From positions 3,343,501 through 3,407,500 of the forward strand of contig OW285194.1 in assembly GCA_935421135.1 (NCBI GenBank): a stretch of DNA of 64,000 nt, given 5' to 3'. Shown piece after piece: positions 44,691 through 56,533 of the stretch. Every line of letters begins with the position of its first letter. Positions within the stretch are counted from its first letter, which is position 1. A program made the translations under genes and the position numbers. The notes under the pieces are model-generated. The model worked only from the letters and a program-made list of their open reading frames with translations. It had not been told where the DNA came from and made no database searches. This DNA comes from Bugulina stolonifera (lineage: Eukaryota; Bryozoa; Gymnolaemata; Cheilostomatida; Bugulidae).

Positions 44691-47110
44691 CACTGGCTTT
44701 CGATGCTTCGCACTACTACAAAGCCAGATTTCGTTCGAAGTTATCCACTCCATTCGACGTGAGCATGTCCATGCTTCGCAGTACATGCAGTAGACACCGG
44801 AGTTGTCTGTTCAATAGCATTATCCACTCCGTAGTCAAGTTTTATTTTGTTTTGTAGTTGTCTACTCCTGCTGTATGTTGCTTATGAGCATTTTATATGC
44901 GCTTGTTGTTGATAAATGATAAGTGAATATTATATTTCAGATCAAGTAATTTTGTTTATTAGATCATAATCAATATAATGCACACATCTGAATTAAAATA
45001 ACACAATTTATCATTAATATGTTATAATATCACAAACAAGAGGTAAGTTAGTAGCAATAATCTAGAATAATTTTCCTTGATTAGTTTGGAAGTTAGCTTT
45101 CCTTGATCGGTGATGATGAGGAAACTGTAGGGCAGGCTGCAGCTTGTTTGAAGGCTATTTTGTCAGCTTACATAAATTTGGCTAGTGCACAACTAAACCA
45201 CCCTAGTGGCCATTCCACCTCTACACTAGCAGGAGGAAAGATATCATCACTTTCACAAAATCATGAAATATTCATAGATGTAAAGAAGAAGCAGACATAG
45301 AAATAAAGAAAAGAAAACTAAACACTTCAACAATTAGTCAATACCAGGCACAGTATACCTAGCACTAGCATTCTTAACCACAATAGATGATTGGAGAGTT
45401 GTGAAAGATTGTTGTGAAGACGCATGCAAGGAGACAGATATTGTATTGAAAGAGGGCTGAGGACAAGATTGTGGAGTAAAAGATGGTTGTTAGAAAGGTG
45501 CACGTGGAGTGTTATAATGTGCTGATGGTGTTGGATATACAAAATAAGTAGCCTAGATGGTGTGTATGTATGATATTGATCGTGTAGAGTAGAAGGTGAT
45601 TGCAGAGTAGCTGGCTTCTCTGTAATGTTGGAAGATTGACTGACAAATAATTTACACATCATAGAAGAGAAGCCTTCCATCATGACCCTGTTTGACTATG
45701 AATTATCCTGCTAAAGGCTTCCATATTGACTGCTCGCAGCGCTCCATTTCTTGGCAGAGTTTCGGTATAAAGAGTTGAGAGTGATCTATGTCTGAAAACA
45801 GAAGAGAAAGCAGTCATCCAGCGTCTCATAATGTTTCATGCTGATATCAAGCAATAAAAGCTAAATTTGATGATCTGAAACTGTGGAAATTCATTAGCAA
45901 CAGATTAATGTGACAGATTATTGTGCGAATCTCTTCTGTTGTTGGTTTTGCAAACTTGTGAGAGTATGACTTCTCAACATAACAAAAACAGTCACATCAA
46001 AGGGAGCCTGCAAGAGAGATTGGTAGCCGAGTAAAGTAGAGTAGGATAGGATTCATAGGAAGCATAGAGCAGTTATTCATTAGAATGTAAAACTACTAAA
46101 ATTACAGTAGTTTAACCAAGCATGCAGTGTGGATAGGTTACAGCTCATTCTACTTGCACCAAAGGTAGAAGACGGCACATAAATACATGTATACTTATCT
46201 GAATTTTTAACGTGCAGAATATCCTGGAATATATATTCATATAGATATAGAACATTTTTAACATGATTGTATTGTAAAGCACAAATTACCAAAATTAAAT
46301 ACACTATATTTTCTCCGATAAATAATATAAAATTTATAATTAGAATACTAGTAAGTAAGCAAATCAATCAATTTACCGTTGCAATGAATTTATAATAAAT
46401 TCGATTTTATTATAAATTTACTGTAATGGAATGACCAGGGTTAATTGATCGATTTACTTATTATTAGAAAAATATGGTGTATCTTGATAAAAATGAATTT
46501 TAAATTCAGTTCAATTTTTTCCTTTTGAAAACCATCGGTTATAAAATATTATTCCACGTAGTTATACCTGATTTTGAACTTTCCGTCTTCCTTCCATTTC
46601 ACTTGCTATTAGTGCCCTGTCTTCTTTTCTTCTCCCAAGCAGTAGTACGATTTTCATTTACAATGTTGTTAGAGTTAGACCAACTAACTTAAACTAAAAC
46701 TTAACTTCAGCTAACAAATTTAGAAATTTTCTAATCTTTTCGTGTTGGATTGGCACCTTTCAACAATATTTCTGAAAGATTTTGTTTCTTTTACCAAAGC
46801 CTAAAATATTAATGTTTCATCGTCTTCTACGAAGCAACCATGGCATCTAAGGGTTTTGAAAAGAGAGTTAAAATTAGATTTATGCTACTCGACAATTCAT
46901 AAAAACCTCCAACGGAAACGAGCACTTGCAGTCGACCTTTTGAAACGCTGCGAACCGCTTCGAATGAACCATTCCATACTTCGAATCGCTTCGCATGGCT
47001 TCGTAGCCGTCATTTGAAGCAAAAAATCATACGAAGTCATTCGAAGTTTCCCATTCCATGCTTCGCAGGGACAGACAATTCGAAGTACTTCGAAGCATCA
47101 AAAGCCAGTG
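44691..47110. mobile_element. Non-autonomous CACTA (EnSpm)-type transposon, 2.4 kb
   Basis: The ends are CACTGGCTTTCGATGCTTCG and the inverse of CACTGGCTTTTGATGCTTCG (one mismatch). A 3-bp TAT is duplicated at the insertion point, as shown by comparison with the uninterrupted 3' LTR (TTATTATGTGTGC). CACTG termini with 3-bp duplications characterise this superfamily. Both subterminal zones are packed with CTTCG/CGAAG words (TTCGAAGTACTTCGAAG near the right end), as is usual for CACTA elements. Internal frames at 45103-45300 and 45327-45683 are not recognisable as transposase. Confidence 0.85.
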
Positions 47111-47543
47111 TATGTGTGCTTACATGTATATATTATCTGCTTGTATTCTGTATAACTTAACCAAACCCCATTATGCCATTGTACACTCATATATGATAAT
47201 TACTTTTTGTGCCTTTTATACCCATGTACAGAGGCCCAACCTCTCAGAATCACTTGATATTCATTTTGTACCTGAATTTGGTGATTATAAGCAACTTTTG
47301 TATAGCCCGGCCCGACCCATTTTGGGTCGGCCGTCGGGCTTCCGGCCGCCATATTGTTGCGCAACTTCCAGACGACCTATGGCGTCTTTTCCCGACACTA
47401 CGTCGGGCGGAAGTACTTCTACTATATAAAGGGCATTGTTTTTAAAATTGTTGTCTCAGTCTTTGCTTGGATCTCAATAAAGACACATCTATACTTATTA
47501 TACAGAGACTTTCACTTCGTAGTTAGGTCATTCTAGTTGTTAA

Positions 47544-48870
47544 AGGCATTCATCAGGCTATTTCCTGTTAGTATCGGTAGGCATCGTGTATCATAAGGCT
47601 ATTTTCACGATTAGTTATTGTACAGATGATCCACCATTTATGAATAATAATATATCAAAAGATAGCTCAGAAACTGAACTTTCTAGCCCTGTAGATAGTA
47701 TTGGGCTTGCAACAACCCCTTCCCCAATATTGACAGTTTTCTTTCAATTTTATTTGCCAGACAATGAGGCTATGCTAATTACTTTACAATATGAGCCTTT
47801 GCAGGAGCCAGTGTAACCAACAAGCATTTGATGTTATCAGTTGTGGTCACAAAAGTGATGACTTTTCCAGTAGGCTCAGTGCCAACAACTTCACTATACA
47901 TGGGCAAATAATAAATATTATTATTCTGTAGATCTACCTGCCTATTTTGCATGAATTATGGAATTATGATATAACTCTAATACAAGACATTATTGAAATG
48001 CAGCAGTTTCAATACCTCCACATTGTCCAATTACTATTTTGAAATGTTGACAATCTCCAATGTGCGGCTATTATTTCCATTACTATGATATCAACACACT
48101 TTCTTGGGTAAACCTGGAGTGTGTTATGTAATAATTGTGTAAATAGGCTATAAATAAGCATATATACATGTACCTACATATTGTACTATTTTAGTAAGCA
48201 AAATACCTACAAATTGTAGATTTAGTTGATCTAATACCCATTGTTAGCCTGGATTCTAGCTGCAGAACTTGGGCATGTATATGTGTATGCATGTATGTTC
48301 TGTATGTACATGTATATGCATGTTACTTGTAGACTGCATATTATTCCCCCATGTTCTCCAGCTAGCATCCAGTAATTTCCTCATGGGATTAAACTGGATA
48401 TTTTTACATGCACTTTATAACAAGAAATTATTATCTGCATATAAATGTACACGTAATATTAAACAAGTAATCTATACAATAATTACATAACATATTCCAG
48501 TACCATGGTTTGCCCAAGAAAGTATGAATATCACAGTAATGTAAATAATAGCAGCAGTGGAGATTGTCAACATTTCAAAATAATAATTGAACTGTCAGGT
48601 TTAAAACCTAAAGAATGCCACAAAATAAACATATTATCAAATCCCTGAATCATTGCTCTAACAATTTTTTGTAGGGTTTGTAATTTACAAAACAACAAGT
48701 AGGTGGTTTAGTTCTGTTGTACGGTAGATGTTTCTTCTTCACATATATAATACCATTGGGCAGCTAACTGTAAATTTTATTGCCTTTTAATGTTTGGCAG
48801 CCTGAATTTGAGGAGCCGATACAGTAATCAATTCTGCCCATGGGCAAACCAGGTGCAGTGACGAATGCCT
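47544..48870. mobile_element. Non-autonomous piggyBac-type element, 1.3 kb
   Basis: The termini AGGCATTC(A/G)TCA are inverted and flanked by TTAA on both sides (47540-47543, 48871-48874). The uninterrupted LTR has a single TTAA there. An internal inverted repeat of about 80 bp (48034-48114 against 48507-48585, sharing TTTGAAATGTTGACAATCTC) may be an older nested element. No transposase. Confidence 0.88.
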
Positions 48871-49104
48871 TTAAGGTCTTTGACCTTGCAACGCGAACCG
48901 CCTACTAGATCGAATCACTCTCTTTCTGAGTATAGTACCCAGGCTAGACTCGGGACCAGATGGGTTGTCTCTGGTAGTACTTGGACTACTGAGACCGCTT
49001 GATCTTTCATGTAATGAGAAGGCCTAGCGCTACTCATAGGCACTTCATTTTAGGATCAGGAGTCGTCCAAGGACGACCGCACAAGAAGCCAAAAACCATT
49101 ACAT

Positions 49105-49124
49105 TGGTGGCAGCGGTGGGATTC
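49105..49124 (+). other. Primer-binding site for tRNA-Leu
   Basis: TGGTGGCAGCGGTGGGATTC, one base after the LTR, is the complement of a metazoan tRNA-Leu 3' end (GAATCCCACCGCTGCCA plus CCA), from memory of the tRNA-Leu(UAG) family. Confidence 0.8.
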
Positions 49125-49440
49125 CAAAGGTCGTACTCTTACAGTACGAAGCAGAAGGAAGGTGACCTTGGCCTCGGGTAACCCGACCAACCTCACTCTT
49201 CAAGACTTCACTGGCGATTAAGGACTCGGACCCGGGAACCCGCATGACGAGAAGGTGACAGAAAGCTAAAGCGCACCCTTAATTCTCGTGGTTCCGCTGG
49301 ATGCAGCCCGACCTACGCCGGCCCTTCAACTAAAGACTGACCTCGGATCCAGAATAGATTGACGGTACTCAATACGTCGACTAGGCGGACCCAGCCTCTC
49401 AATTCAAGTAACTAATCCCTCAACTAGACACCCTACCGGC

Positions 49441-49947
49441 ATGGACCGACTAAAGGACCCGCTACAGCAGGTGATGTAACAGACAGGACAGGACCCCGAC
49501 ACACTCACGTACAATGGACAAGAGGAGGTGGAACGCTTTATAGAAGACTTCTCCACTATGGCAGCGCGTTGCAACTGGAACTACAGAGCACGCCTCATAT
49601 GGCTCAGAGCCGCCCTACAAGGACCTCCACTAGAGTGTGGAAGACCCAAATCAGTCGATGAGATATTTGCCCAGCTGAGGGGGCAGTATGGAATAACTGC
49701 CAGAGAAGCTCGCTGGAAGCTGTCCACCTTTGAACAGCCCGTTCACACTTCACTCAGAAGTCATGCCGCCCTCGTCCGCAGACTTATGGCGAAAGCCTTC
49801 GACGAAGCACCTCCTGCATCCTTGGACGAGTGTACCCTTGAGAAGTTTTGCCTCACGGTCTACGACCCCAGTCTACGTAGGTACTACGTACGGATACAGC
49901 CCCATGATTTGGATGACGCGGTCGTGGCCGGAACACTCTTTCTGTAG
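49441..49947 (+). pseudogene. Gag-like ORF with an early stop
   Basis: An ATG at 49441 opens a frame broken by TAA at 49477-49479, then open for 155 codons to TAG at 49945. The reading LTYNGQEEVERFIEDFSTMA, WLRAALQGPP and VDEIFAQLRGQYG resembles Gypsy-type capsid sequences. No zinc knuckle follows in this frame. After the TAG other frames carry on, so the gene is decayed. Confidence 0.65.
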
Positions 49948-50029
49948 AAACACGACCAAGGGACGACCCCTCATCAGGAGGAGCTTCCCGATGACCTCAT
50001 ACGGAAAGCTCTTCACATCCTCTTACAGC

Positions 50030-50345
50030 AGTCGAGCCGACAGACACATCAGAACCCGTCTCAGTAGACGAACCCATTCCCACTGAGGCCGACAGAGGCA
50101 TCAAACCAGGAGAAGGTGGACCAAACCCAAACAGTGGTCATCTACCTAGGCCGACGGATACATCGGAACCCGTCTTAGTGGAAGAACCCATACCCACTAG
50201 GCCTAAATACAGAAGCACAAACAAACGACAAGGTGGACCTGACCCAGCCGGCAAACACCCACCTGGGCCGACGGTACAACCAAAACCCGTCCTAGTGGAA
50301 GGACCTATACCCACTAGGCCCAAAGAAGAGAGTAGCCACTCTAAC
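50030..50345 (+). repeat. Degenerate coding repeat, about 120-bp units
   Basis: Three diverged units, each with CCGAC, AACCCGT, GTGGAAG and CCCACTAGGCC words and Pro/Thr-rich translation (PIPTRPK). This is an internal repeat of the retroelement's coding region. Confidence 0.6.
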
Positions 50346-50437
50346 CAGGAGACACCACACGTAGCTAGCCAGCCCCACGCCAGGCCGTACTGGATCAAAC
50401 AGAAGAGCTACATCTGAACCTCTCAGATGACGTTCAA

Positions 50438-50986
50438 GTGTTAACAGCCGGACCTGATCCAGAGGACGCAAAGTATCGCGTAGCCGACCTCCAAGACATA
50501 TTCCCGGCGACGGAGAAACAGTCTATACTGCCAGCAGTTCATATCCAAAGAGCGAGATGTTCTTTTACAAAATTCAGTATTGCCAAACAAGTTCAGCCGA
50601 AGATACAGATTGCCGAGCTCTCGAAATCCCGCAAAGAGGATAGAGGGCAATCGAAAGCAGATAATGCCGAGTTCCCGCGCTTATTTGACGAGTCGAACAA
50701 AGAAAATGTGCCTGAGGCATTGCCTACAAATGAGCAATACGCTCATCCCTCGGCTAGTATAAATACGACGGCTCACAGACGAGTAGTCCTTTCTCGTCCA
50801 GCACTCTACAGTGACACATGTGCATGTATCCCTACATGTGACAACCCCTGCACTCTTGCTCGTGTCTCTGGTAGAACTACATGTAACAGCAGTCATATTC
50901 TTTCTGTTCCTGAAATGGACGGGCCGGCTACCTCTCCTCAAAAGGATCACTCATCTCAGCCTGTCTTCACAGCTGAAGGTAAGTAA
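50438..50986 (+). pseudogene. Unassigned open segment of the LTR element
   Basis: Open frame without its own ATG; it continues from upstream Leu/Asp-rich coding and ends AEGK*. GAAG/GTAAGT at its end is a plausible splice donor. Composition is Ser/Pro-rich with a Cys-rich patch (CACIPTCDNPC). No family recognised. Confidence 0.35.
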
Positions 50987-51172
50987 ATGTCAGTACTACG
51001 AGCTAGGATCAAACCAGTGTTAAAGGTGCAACCTATGTCTGTAGAAATGTCAGGCATGAACTCTCTCTCCCTCCCCACTTGGCCTGGACCAGTCGGGACA
51101 GAGGAGGATTCCCCTGAACATTTTCACTGAAGAGAACATGAGATAGAAGGCGGAGGTTACACATCAGATGAA

Positions 51173-51690
51173 TTGTGTATTGTAGATATCTCTTCCCTTC
51201 GAAGGACACTTATGTCGGACGGCACCCCTCCTCCTACTCCACCTCTCGTCACCTCCACTCTAAAGCAGGCCAGCACAAAACTACACAGACTTACTGATAA
51301 GCTACCTCTCGAACAATCCCAGCATACCGGAGCTACTAAACCGTGGATAAGCGCCTCCACTCAGCAGGCTCGGGATGAGTTGGCACGGCAAAGTCAGTCT
51401 ACCTCTAAGTGTGCCAAGTGTGGCTTCTCCGGAGCCACCAAGAGACTAAACATACACATGTAGCAGCACTTTGCACGATATTATTGTCGGTGCGGCTGCA
51501 ATTCAGTCAGCCGTGATGCTTTAGGCCATGACGTCAATCGGAGATCCAGTATATGTAGGGAACGTCTGTTCCTCACAGACGAGGCCAGCTATCCAGCTCT
51601 CCTGAAATGGTGGGGCCCAAAGGATCCTCCACCATTTTTACCCTGTCGTCCCATGATAGAAGGCCAAGCTAGAGCCAATTGACCTGTCTA
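51173..51690 (+). pseudogene. Zinc-finger ORF interrupted by an amber codon
   Basis: The frame 51173-51463 ends with CAKCGFSGATKRLNIHM then TAG. Translation in the same frame continues QHFARYYCRCGCNSVSRD and LGHDVNRRSSICRE up to TGA at about 51681. Together they form two Cys/His fingers (CxxC ... H...H; CxC ... H...C) broken only by the TAG (51461-51463). A point mutation is the simplest reading; stop readthrough is possible. It is unusual cargo for a pol-less LTR element. Confidence 0.55.
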
Positions 51691-52495
51691 TCAGCCCAGT
51701 ACCCGCTCTACGCGAAAAAGACCTCCGAAGAGACGGCACAGCTCCTCCCCGTCTCCTGAACTAACGCCAGGATCCGCACCCACTGATCCTGCCTCCTTCT
51801 CTTCCTCGTCATCAACCACCACTCCTGATGGACCTTCTCCTTGGCGACCAGCTCTCAGCACGTCTGAAGTGCATGCAGCTCCCCTGGACCGACGCGAACG
51901 TCTGCCATCCTGGAAAGCGCAACCTGCCCCCAGGAAGAGCAAGCCAGCTGCCCATCCTGGAACCATCCGCGAAGGCTCTCCACCTACAGTGTAAAGTCTC
52001 TCGTACAACTTCTCCAGTTCTGATGATTGAGTCTCTGCAGCTTACACCCATACTAGAAGTCTCACCCCACTGCTCTCCACAAGTTCCCGTCCAGAGTCGA
52101 CGTCAAGTCTTACCCTCTCTAGACCCTCCGGCTGTTCCTTCTAGCCAGCCAGCACTGGCTGCGTCTCCCGTATTGCCAGAGTCTACACCCTGACGCCACA
52201 TGTCCTGCATCTCCAGATCTGTCACTCATGGTTTCACAGCAGCTTGCTGCCATCAAGCCGCGGATCCACTACATAGCCTGCCGACAACAAGTGGGGGACA
52301 CTTTACGCCAGCACCTGGAACCTCTCTACGCTCGAGAAATATCTCTTCGTACCTTAGCCGGCCAGTACCTGGGACAGCCTCAGCAACTTCAACTGATACA
52401 AGCAGAGCTGGAGGTAGTTCTAAGAGAATCTGCTCTATACCGTACCCTTAGGAACTTAACACTAGAGACACCTATGACCTAGTGTGAGGGAGCTG
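51691..52495 (+). other. 3' internal region of the LTR element
   Basis: Pro/Ser/Arg-rich interrupted frames, for example RSTRKRPPKRRHSSSPS just after 51690, ending in GTGAGGGAGCTG (a weak polypurine tract) beside the 3' LTR. No intact gene. Confidence 0.5.
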
Positions 52496-53158
52496 TGTAA
52501 TAGTACGCACAGTCTTCTCTAATCACCTGACACTCGTTATTATGTGTGCTCACATGTATATATCTGCTTGTATTCTGTATCACTTAACCATATGCCATTG
52601 TACACTCATGTATGATAATTACCAAGTCTTTTGTGCCTTTTATACCCATGCCACTTGCTATGCATTTTGTACCTGAATTGGATGATTATAAGCAACTTTT
52701 GTATAACCCGACCCATGTTGGGTCGGCCGTCGGGCTTCCGGCTGCCATGTTGTTGTGCAACTTCCGGACGACCCTATGTCGTCTTTTCCCGACACTACGT
52801 CGGGCAGAAGTACTTCTACTATATAAAGGGCATTGTTTTTGCGTTTGTTCTCGCAGTCTTTGCTTGGCTCTCAATAAAGACACTTCTACACTTATTATAC
52901 AGAGACTTTCACTTCGTAGTTAGGTCATTCTAGTTGTTAAGGTCCTTGACCTTGCAACACAAACCGCCTACTAGGTCGGATCACTCTCTTTCTAAGTATA
53001 GTACTCAGGCTAGACTCGGACCAGATGGGTCGTCTCTGGTAGTGCTTGGACCGCTCGATCTTCCATGTAATGGGAAGGCCTAGCACCACGCATAGGCACT
53101 TCATTTTAGGATCGGGAGTCGTCCAAGGACCAAAAACCAAAAACCAAAAACCATTACA
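52496..53158 (+). repeat. 3' LTR of the TGTAAT-family element
   Basis: 663 bp, from TGTAATAGTACGCACAGTC to ACCATTACA. TATATAAA at 52820-52827 and AATAAA at 52873-52878. A short deletion near 52650 relative to the 5' LTR removed the GAGGCCCAACCTCTC segment. It ends with CCAAAAA tandem units not seen in the 5' LTR. Confidence 0.92.
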
Positions 53159-53281
53159 ATATTATAGCCAGACAGATATACCAGAATAAACAGTAACAGT
53201 TATACAGCAGTGGTTCCCTTAGCTAGCTAGTAGATGTTAAATAGATAACCAAGCTCCCTAGGACAGATTGATTATGTAGTG

Positions 53282-54017
53282 GTGGAGGTGGAACGAGACT
53301 CGAGATTTCTCGAGTCTCGTATTGACTTGTCTTGTCTCGAAAGTCGTCTCGAGATGGCAATTAGTATTTGAGACTGGTAAACAAATAGCAGCTAATAATT
53401 TTTATTTTAAAATAAATTAATAATTATAATACAACTAATTGCTAATCAACAATAAATCTATCTAATAGAGTATTATTATTCAAACTATTTAGTAATACTA
53501 CCTACATGTACATTCCCAGCACTGATTTTCTAGTAATAGCATTGCAGCTAACGCTGAGCTACTAGTCGATCACTACAAGTCATACAGAATTACTAACGAC
53601 TGTCAATCACCACTCCCACAATGCAATGTTATGTCTTTACCAAAAGTTGTCTACTCGTGAGATTATTTCATTAAAAGAAACATAACTCCATACTAATTTG
53701 TCAAATTAAATTTTAATATTTTAGTACCCATGTACAGTGTACATGCAATGTAATGTACATGTACATAGAATACATGTGCAATATATTTCACAGCCCCCTG
53801 TTAACCTTTTATTGAAATGCATAATGATACAATACAGGGTCTACAGAGTAGCAATTGAAACTATTGGAGTTCCAACATGCATATATCTAAAATTTGGTAA
53901 ACTTGTTAGAAAAATTCTCTTGAATCCTAAAACCCAGTCTCGTCTTGTCTTGGATTTTTTCGAAGTAGTCTCGAACTTCGTCTCGAATCCAACAATGCTG
54001 TCTCGTTCTACTTCTAC
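53282..54017. mobile_element. Inverted-repeat element with GTCTCG subterminal motifs
   Basis: The ends GTGGAGGTGGAACGAGAC and the inverse of GTAGAAGTAGAACGAGAC pair with three mismatches. Both subterminal zones carry several GTCTCGA/GTCTCGT words. Flanks share ATGTAGTGG-like sequence, but no clean target duplication could be fixed. Probably a non-autonomous DNA transposon of undetermined superfamily. Confidence 0.65.
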
Positions 54018-54349
54018 ATGCATGTAGTGGTAAGGCCTACTCGGCCAAACCCTCGGCAAGGGTTTCTTGCCAGACAATAGGCCTATTCGGATATTGCACC
54101 GTGCAAGCTTATAAATAGCAATCTGCGGCAATAACAATATATTTTATTCAATAATATAATAGCGCTAGCTATAACGCAAGGCAAGCCGTGCCTGGCAATA
54201 ATAATATAAAATATATTCACTTAGCGAGGGGATTTCCCTTCAGAGCAAGCACTAGTCACGCCTGAACGCTCAAGCTGCATTCGGATAGTTAGACCAGTGC
54301 TATATGAACCAGTACCAGTTTCCGAATACGCCTAATATGAACCATTCAT

Positions 54350-54857
54350 GACTGAATTAGGTATATTGACTAGTCTGAGCAAAACCGTTGTACCCGACCT
54401 ATTTTGAGGTGACCTCCAGCTTCCGGCGTCATCTTGTTGTGCAATTTTTGGATCACACTATGACGGCATTTTCACCATAATTTCTTCCGGAAGTTACAAT
54501 ACTATGCAAAGTGCATGGTTTTTACTAACATTGTCTCAGTTGATGGTTGGATCTCAATAAAGACACTTCTGTTATTTACTACTTATACAGAGTCTTCATT
54601 TGAGAACAGGTAGTTCCAGCTGACAAGGTCCCCAACCGTGCTACCCGAACAACCTACTAGGACTGAACACACTCCTTCTCAGTATAGCAAGATAGTATCA
54701 ACTCGGGACCACGTGACTCGTCTTGGTTAGTCATTGGACTACTAGTACCTGTCGATCTTTCATGTAATGACGAAGGACTAGCACCACTCATAGGCTCTTC
54801 ACCCTTTGCAAGTGGGTCATCCCAGACGACATACGCAAACAGCAGAAAACCATTTTT
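54350..54857 (+). mobile_element. Partial LTR of the TGTAAT family
   Basis: Shares CCCGACCTATTTTGAG, GGATCTCAATAAAGACACTT, CCTACTAGGACTGAACACAC and GACTAGCACCACTCATAGGC-type landmarks with the other LTRs. The 5' third is missing and the TATA zone is degraded. Confidence 0.75.
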
Positions 54858-55736
54858 AATATACAATAAATGAATATTTTAGCCAATTAGAAATAAGCTT
54901 GATATTGCAATAGTATCACACAAAAGTATGATTACTGAGTTAGGATTTTACCCTAGTAAGTCGTGAATATATTACTTAGTTAGCTTTGTATTTTAATGTG
55001 CGTATTGCATGTATTCCCGGTTTTCTCTTTAAGTAAATTGTGGATTTAGAAGTATACATGGATAGAAGATGAATATGAAAAAGTTAATGTGGAGTTGTAT
55101 TGAGTATACATAATATAAGGTAATAGATAAACGTGAAGCGTGACGTAGTATTTATTTTATTAATTCTGCCCCTGCAGGTAAAGAGCAATATTTCACAAAT
55201 ATTTTAAAAAATGCTTGCCAAAGTCTAGCTATAAAGTACAAAGTTTCCTGCGAATCTGCTAAATATACTTCATGGTCTACCTTCTAAGCCATTCCTTCAC
55301 AGTATAGTTGTCGAAACTCATCTTGCAGGGTAAGTCATGTTTGATTTAATATACACGATACTGTAATTATCACTAAGGGAGTCTTCTTATCAACAACTAG
55401 GACTCTGCTATTGCACGGAGCATCGCATGAACCAGTGCAAATGTAAGTGTATGCAGATTCTCTCATTTATTCTGTCTCATTCCTGCTCCAAATGCCTTTA
55501 CTTCTACTTCTATCGTGCAGAATTTCATTCTTGATTCATATCACAGCAGTGGCTCGTTATTCTGTTAATTCAAGAAATCAGATCTACTTCCTACAGTGTA
55601 GTCACGCAAACATTCTGCTTTTCTTATGAGTGAATTATTAAATAAGTATACCACCTTTACAAAATAAGCGAAAACATTTGTGCAATGTATGTTATTTAGT
55701 TGTGCCATTGTAGTTTGTGGGTGCACAATTACATTT
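54858..55736. other. Intergenic, no gene seen
   Basis: A short open piece around 55400-55442 (reading LLLHGASHEP before GTAAGT) resembles an ankyrin fragment but has no supported partner exon. Confidence 0.4.
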
Positions 55737-55925
55737 ATCTCCCTATTCAATCTTTCACTGGCAGCGTACCTTCCCAGATTCCATGTGTGATCTTTTACAC
55801 AGACAGTGTACTAGCCTTCTTTACACTTTTAGAGCAAGCTCCACTTGAGTTAGATCACATAGCTTTACATGCTTGGTAACACTTCCCGTCATTACCTAGA
55901 CATCTCTCATTTCCGTCAACTTTAC
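55737..55925 (-). pseudogene. Decayed exon 2 of the cysteine-rich peptide family
   Basis: From an acceptor-like CTTAG (exon start 55925) the minus strand reads GKVDGNERCLGNDGKCYQAC, then a TGA at the position of the first helix end. SSGACSKS follows, the fifth cysteine is lost, and TAA comes before THGIWE. Two in-frame stops and the lost cysteine mark a dead copy, closest to the 17.5 and 61 kb genes. No exon 1 was found in the next few hundred bases. Intron-like homology resumes near 56281, suggesting an insertion in between. Confidence 0.8.
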
Positions 55926-55969
55926 CTAAGACCAGTATCATAGATACATTTCTCTGTTTAATGATCATT

Positions 55970-56530
55970 GTTTGCGGATGTGTTGTGTAATCTTTATTTG
56001 CTTTTATAACTGGTTGAAAAGAACATCGAGATGTGGTGAATACTCACTGTTATATAGTCATTACGGCTATGGCTATTCTACGTGTCTCAGGAAGAGACTA
56101 TACGATATCATCGATTGACTAGGAATAGAGGAGGTGTTCCAGTTGAAAGCTAAAAAAGCTTGAATAAAGAACTACAACCTTATCTTCATTAACTTTGGTG
56201 AGTGAAGAAGTGAGTGAAGTCACATCTAAGAAATCTATATATTGGTACGGACCTAATATTTAACACTCACTCTATGCATTATTAACTCTAACTGCTTTGC
56301 ATTCCCATCCAGTTAAATTACACTCCAAGCAAAGAAAAAAAGGTTTAGTTTTCAATGGCTTCTTATGCTCTCCTTGGCACAAAGTGCCTATTGTAAGGAA
56401 TTGTGTACGGATACGTAAAAATTTTTAGATCTCAATAAAGCAATTACCCTTAATAGCATTATCGAGATCTACAATATAAAACTCGTAGTACCTAGCATTG
56501 CTACTACCTGTTTTATTCACCATAAAAGAT
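55970..56530. other. Decayed flank of the peptide pseudogene
   Basis: 56281-56345 resembles the intron start of the 61 kb gene (both hold ACTCCAAG(C/T)AAAGAAAAAAA). AATAAA words at about 56435 may belong to another relic. Nothing coding. Confidence 0.4.
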
Positions 56531-56533
56531 ATA

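Larger units (their letters stand above)
44643..49103 (+). repeat. 5' LTR, split by CACTA-type and piggyBac-type elements
   Basis: LTR sequence is present at 44643-44690, 47111-47543 and 48871-49103, about 0.7 kb in total. TATATAAA (47423-47430) and AATAAA (47476-47481) mark U3 and R. The terminus is ACCATTACA. Confidence 0.9.
44643..53158 (+). mobile_element. Pol-less LTR retroelement of the TGTAAT family, with nested insertions
   Basis: 5' LTR 44643-49103 (interrupted twice), tRNA-Leu primer site, a 3.4-kb degenerate internal region, and 3' LTR 52496-53158. It is flanked by ATAT on both sides (44639-44642 and 53159-53162). No RT, RNase H or integrase motif was found internally, so the element depended on another element for mobility. 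Confidence 0.9.

Noticed and set aside
45103..45683. ORFs of 65 (+) and 118 (-) codons inside the CACTA-type element
   Set aside because: No transposase motif and no splice-supported extension; the element appears non-autonomous.
55390..55445. Ankyrin-like exon fragment (LLLHGASHEP) ending at GTAAGT
   Set aside because: Too short and no in-frame neighbouring exon could be found; noted only as intergenic.
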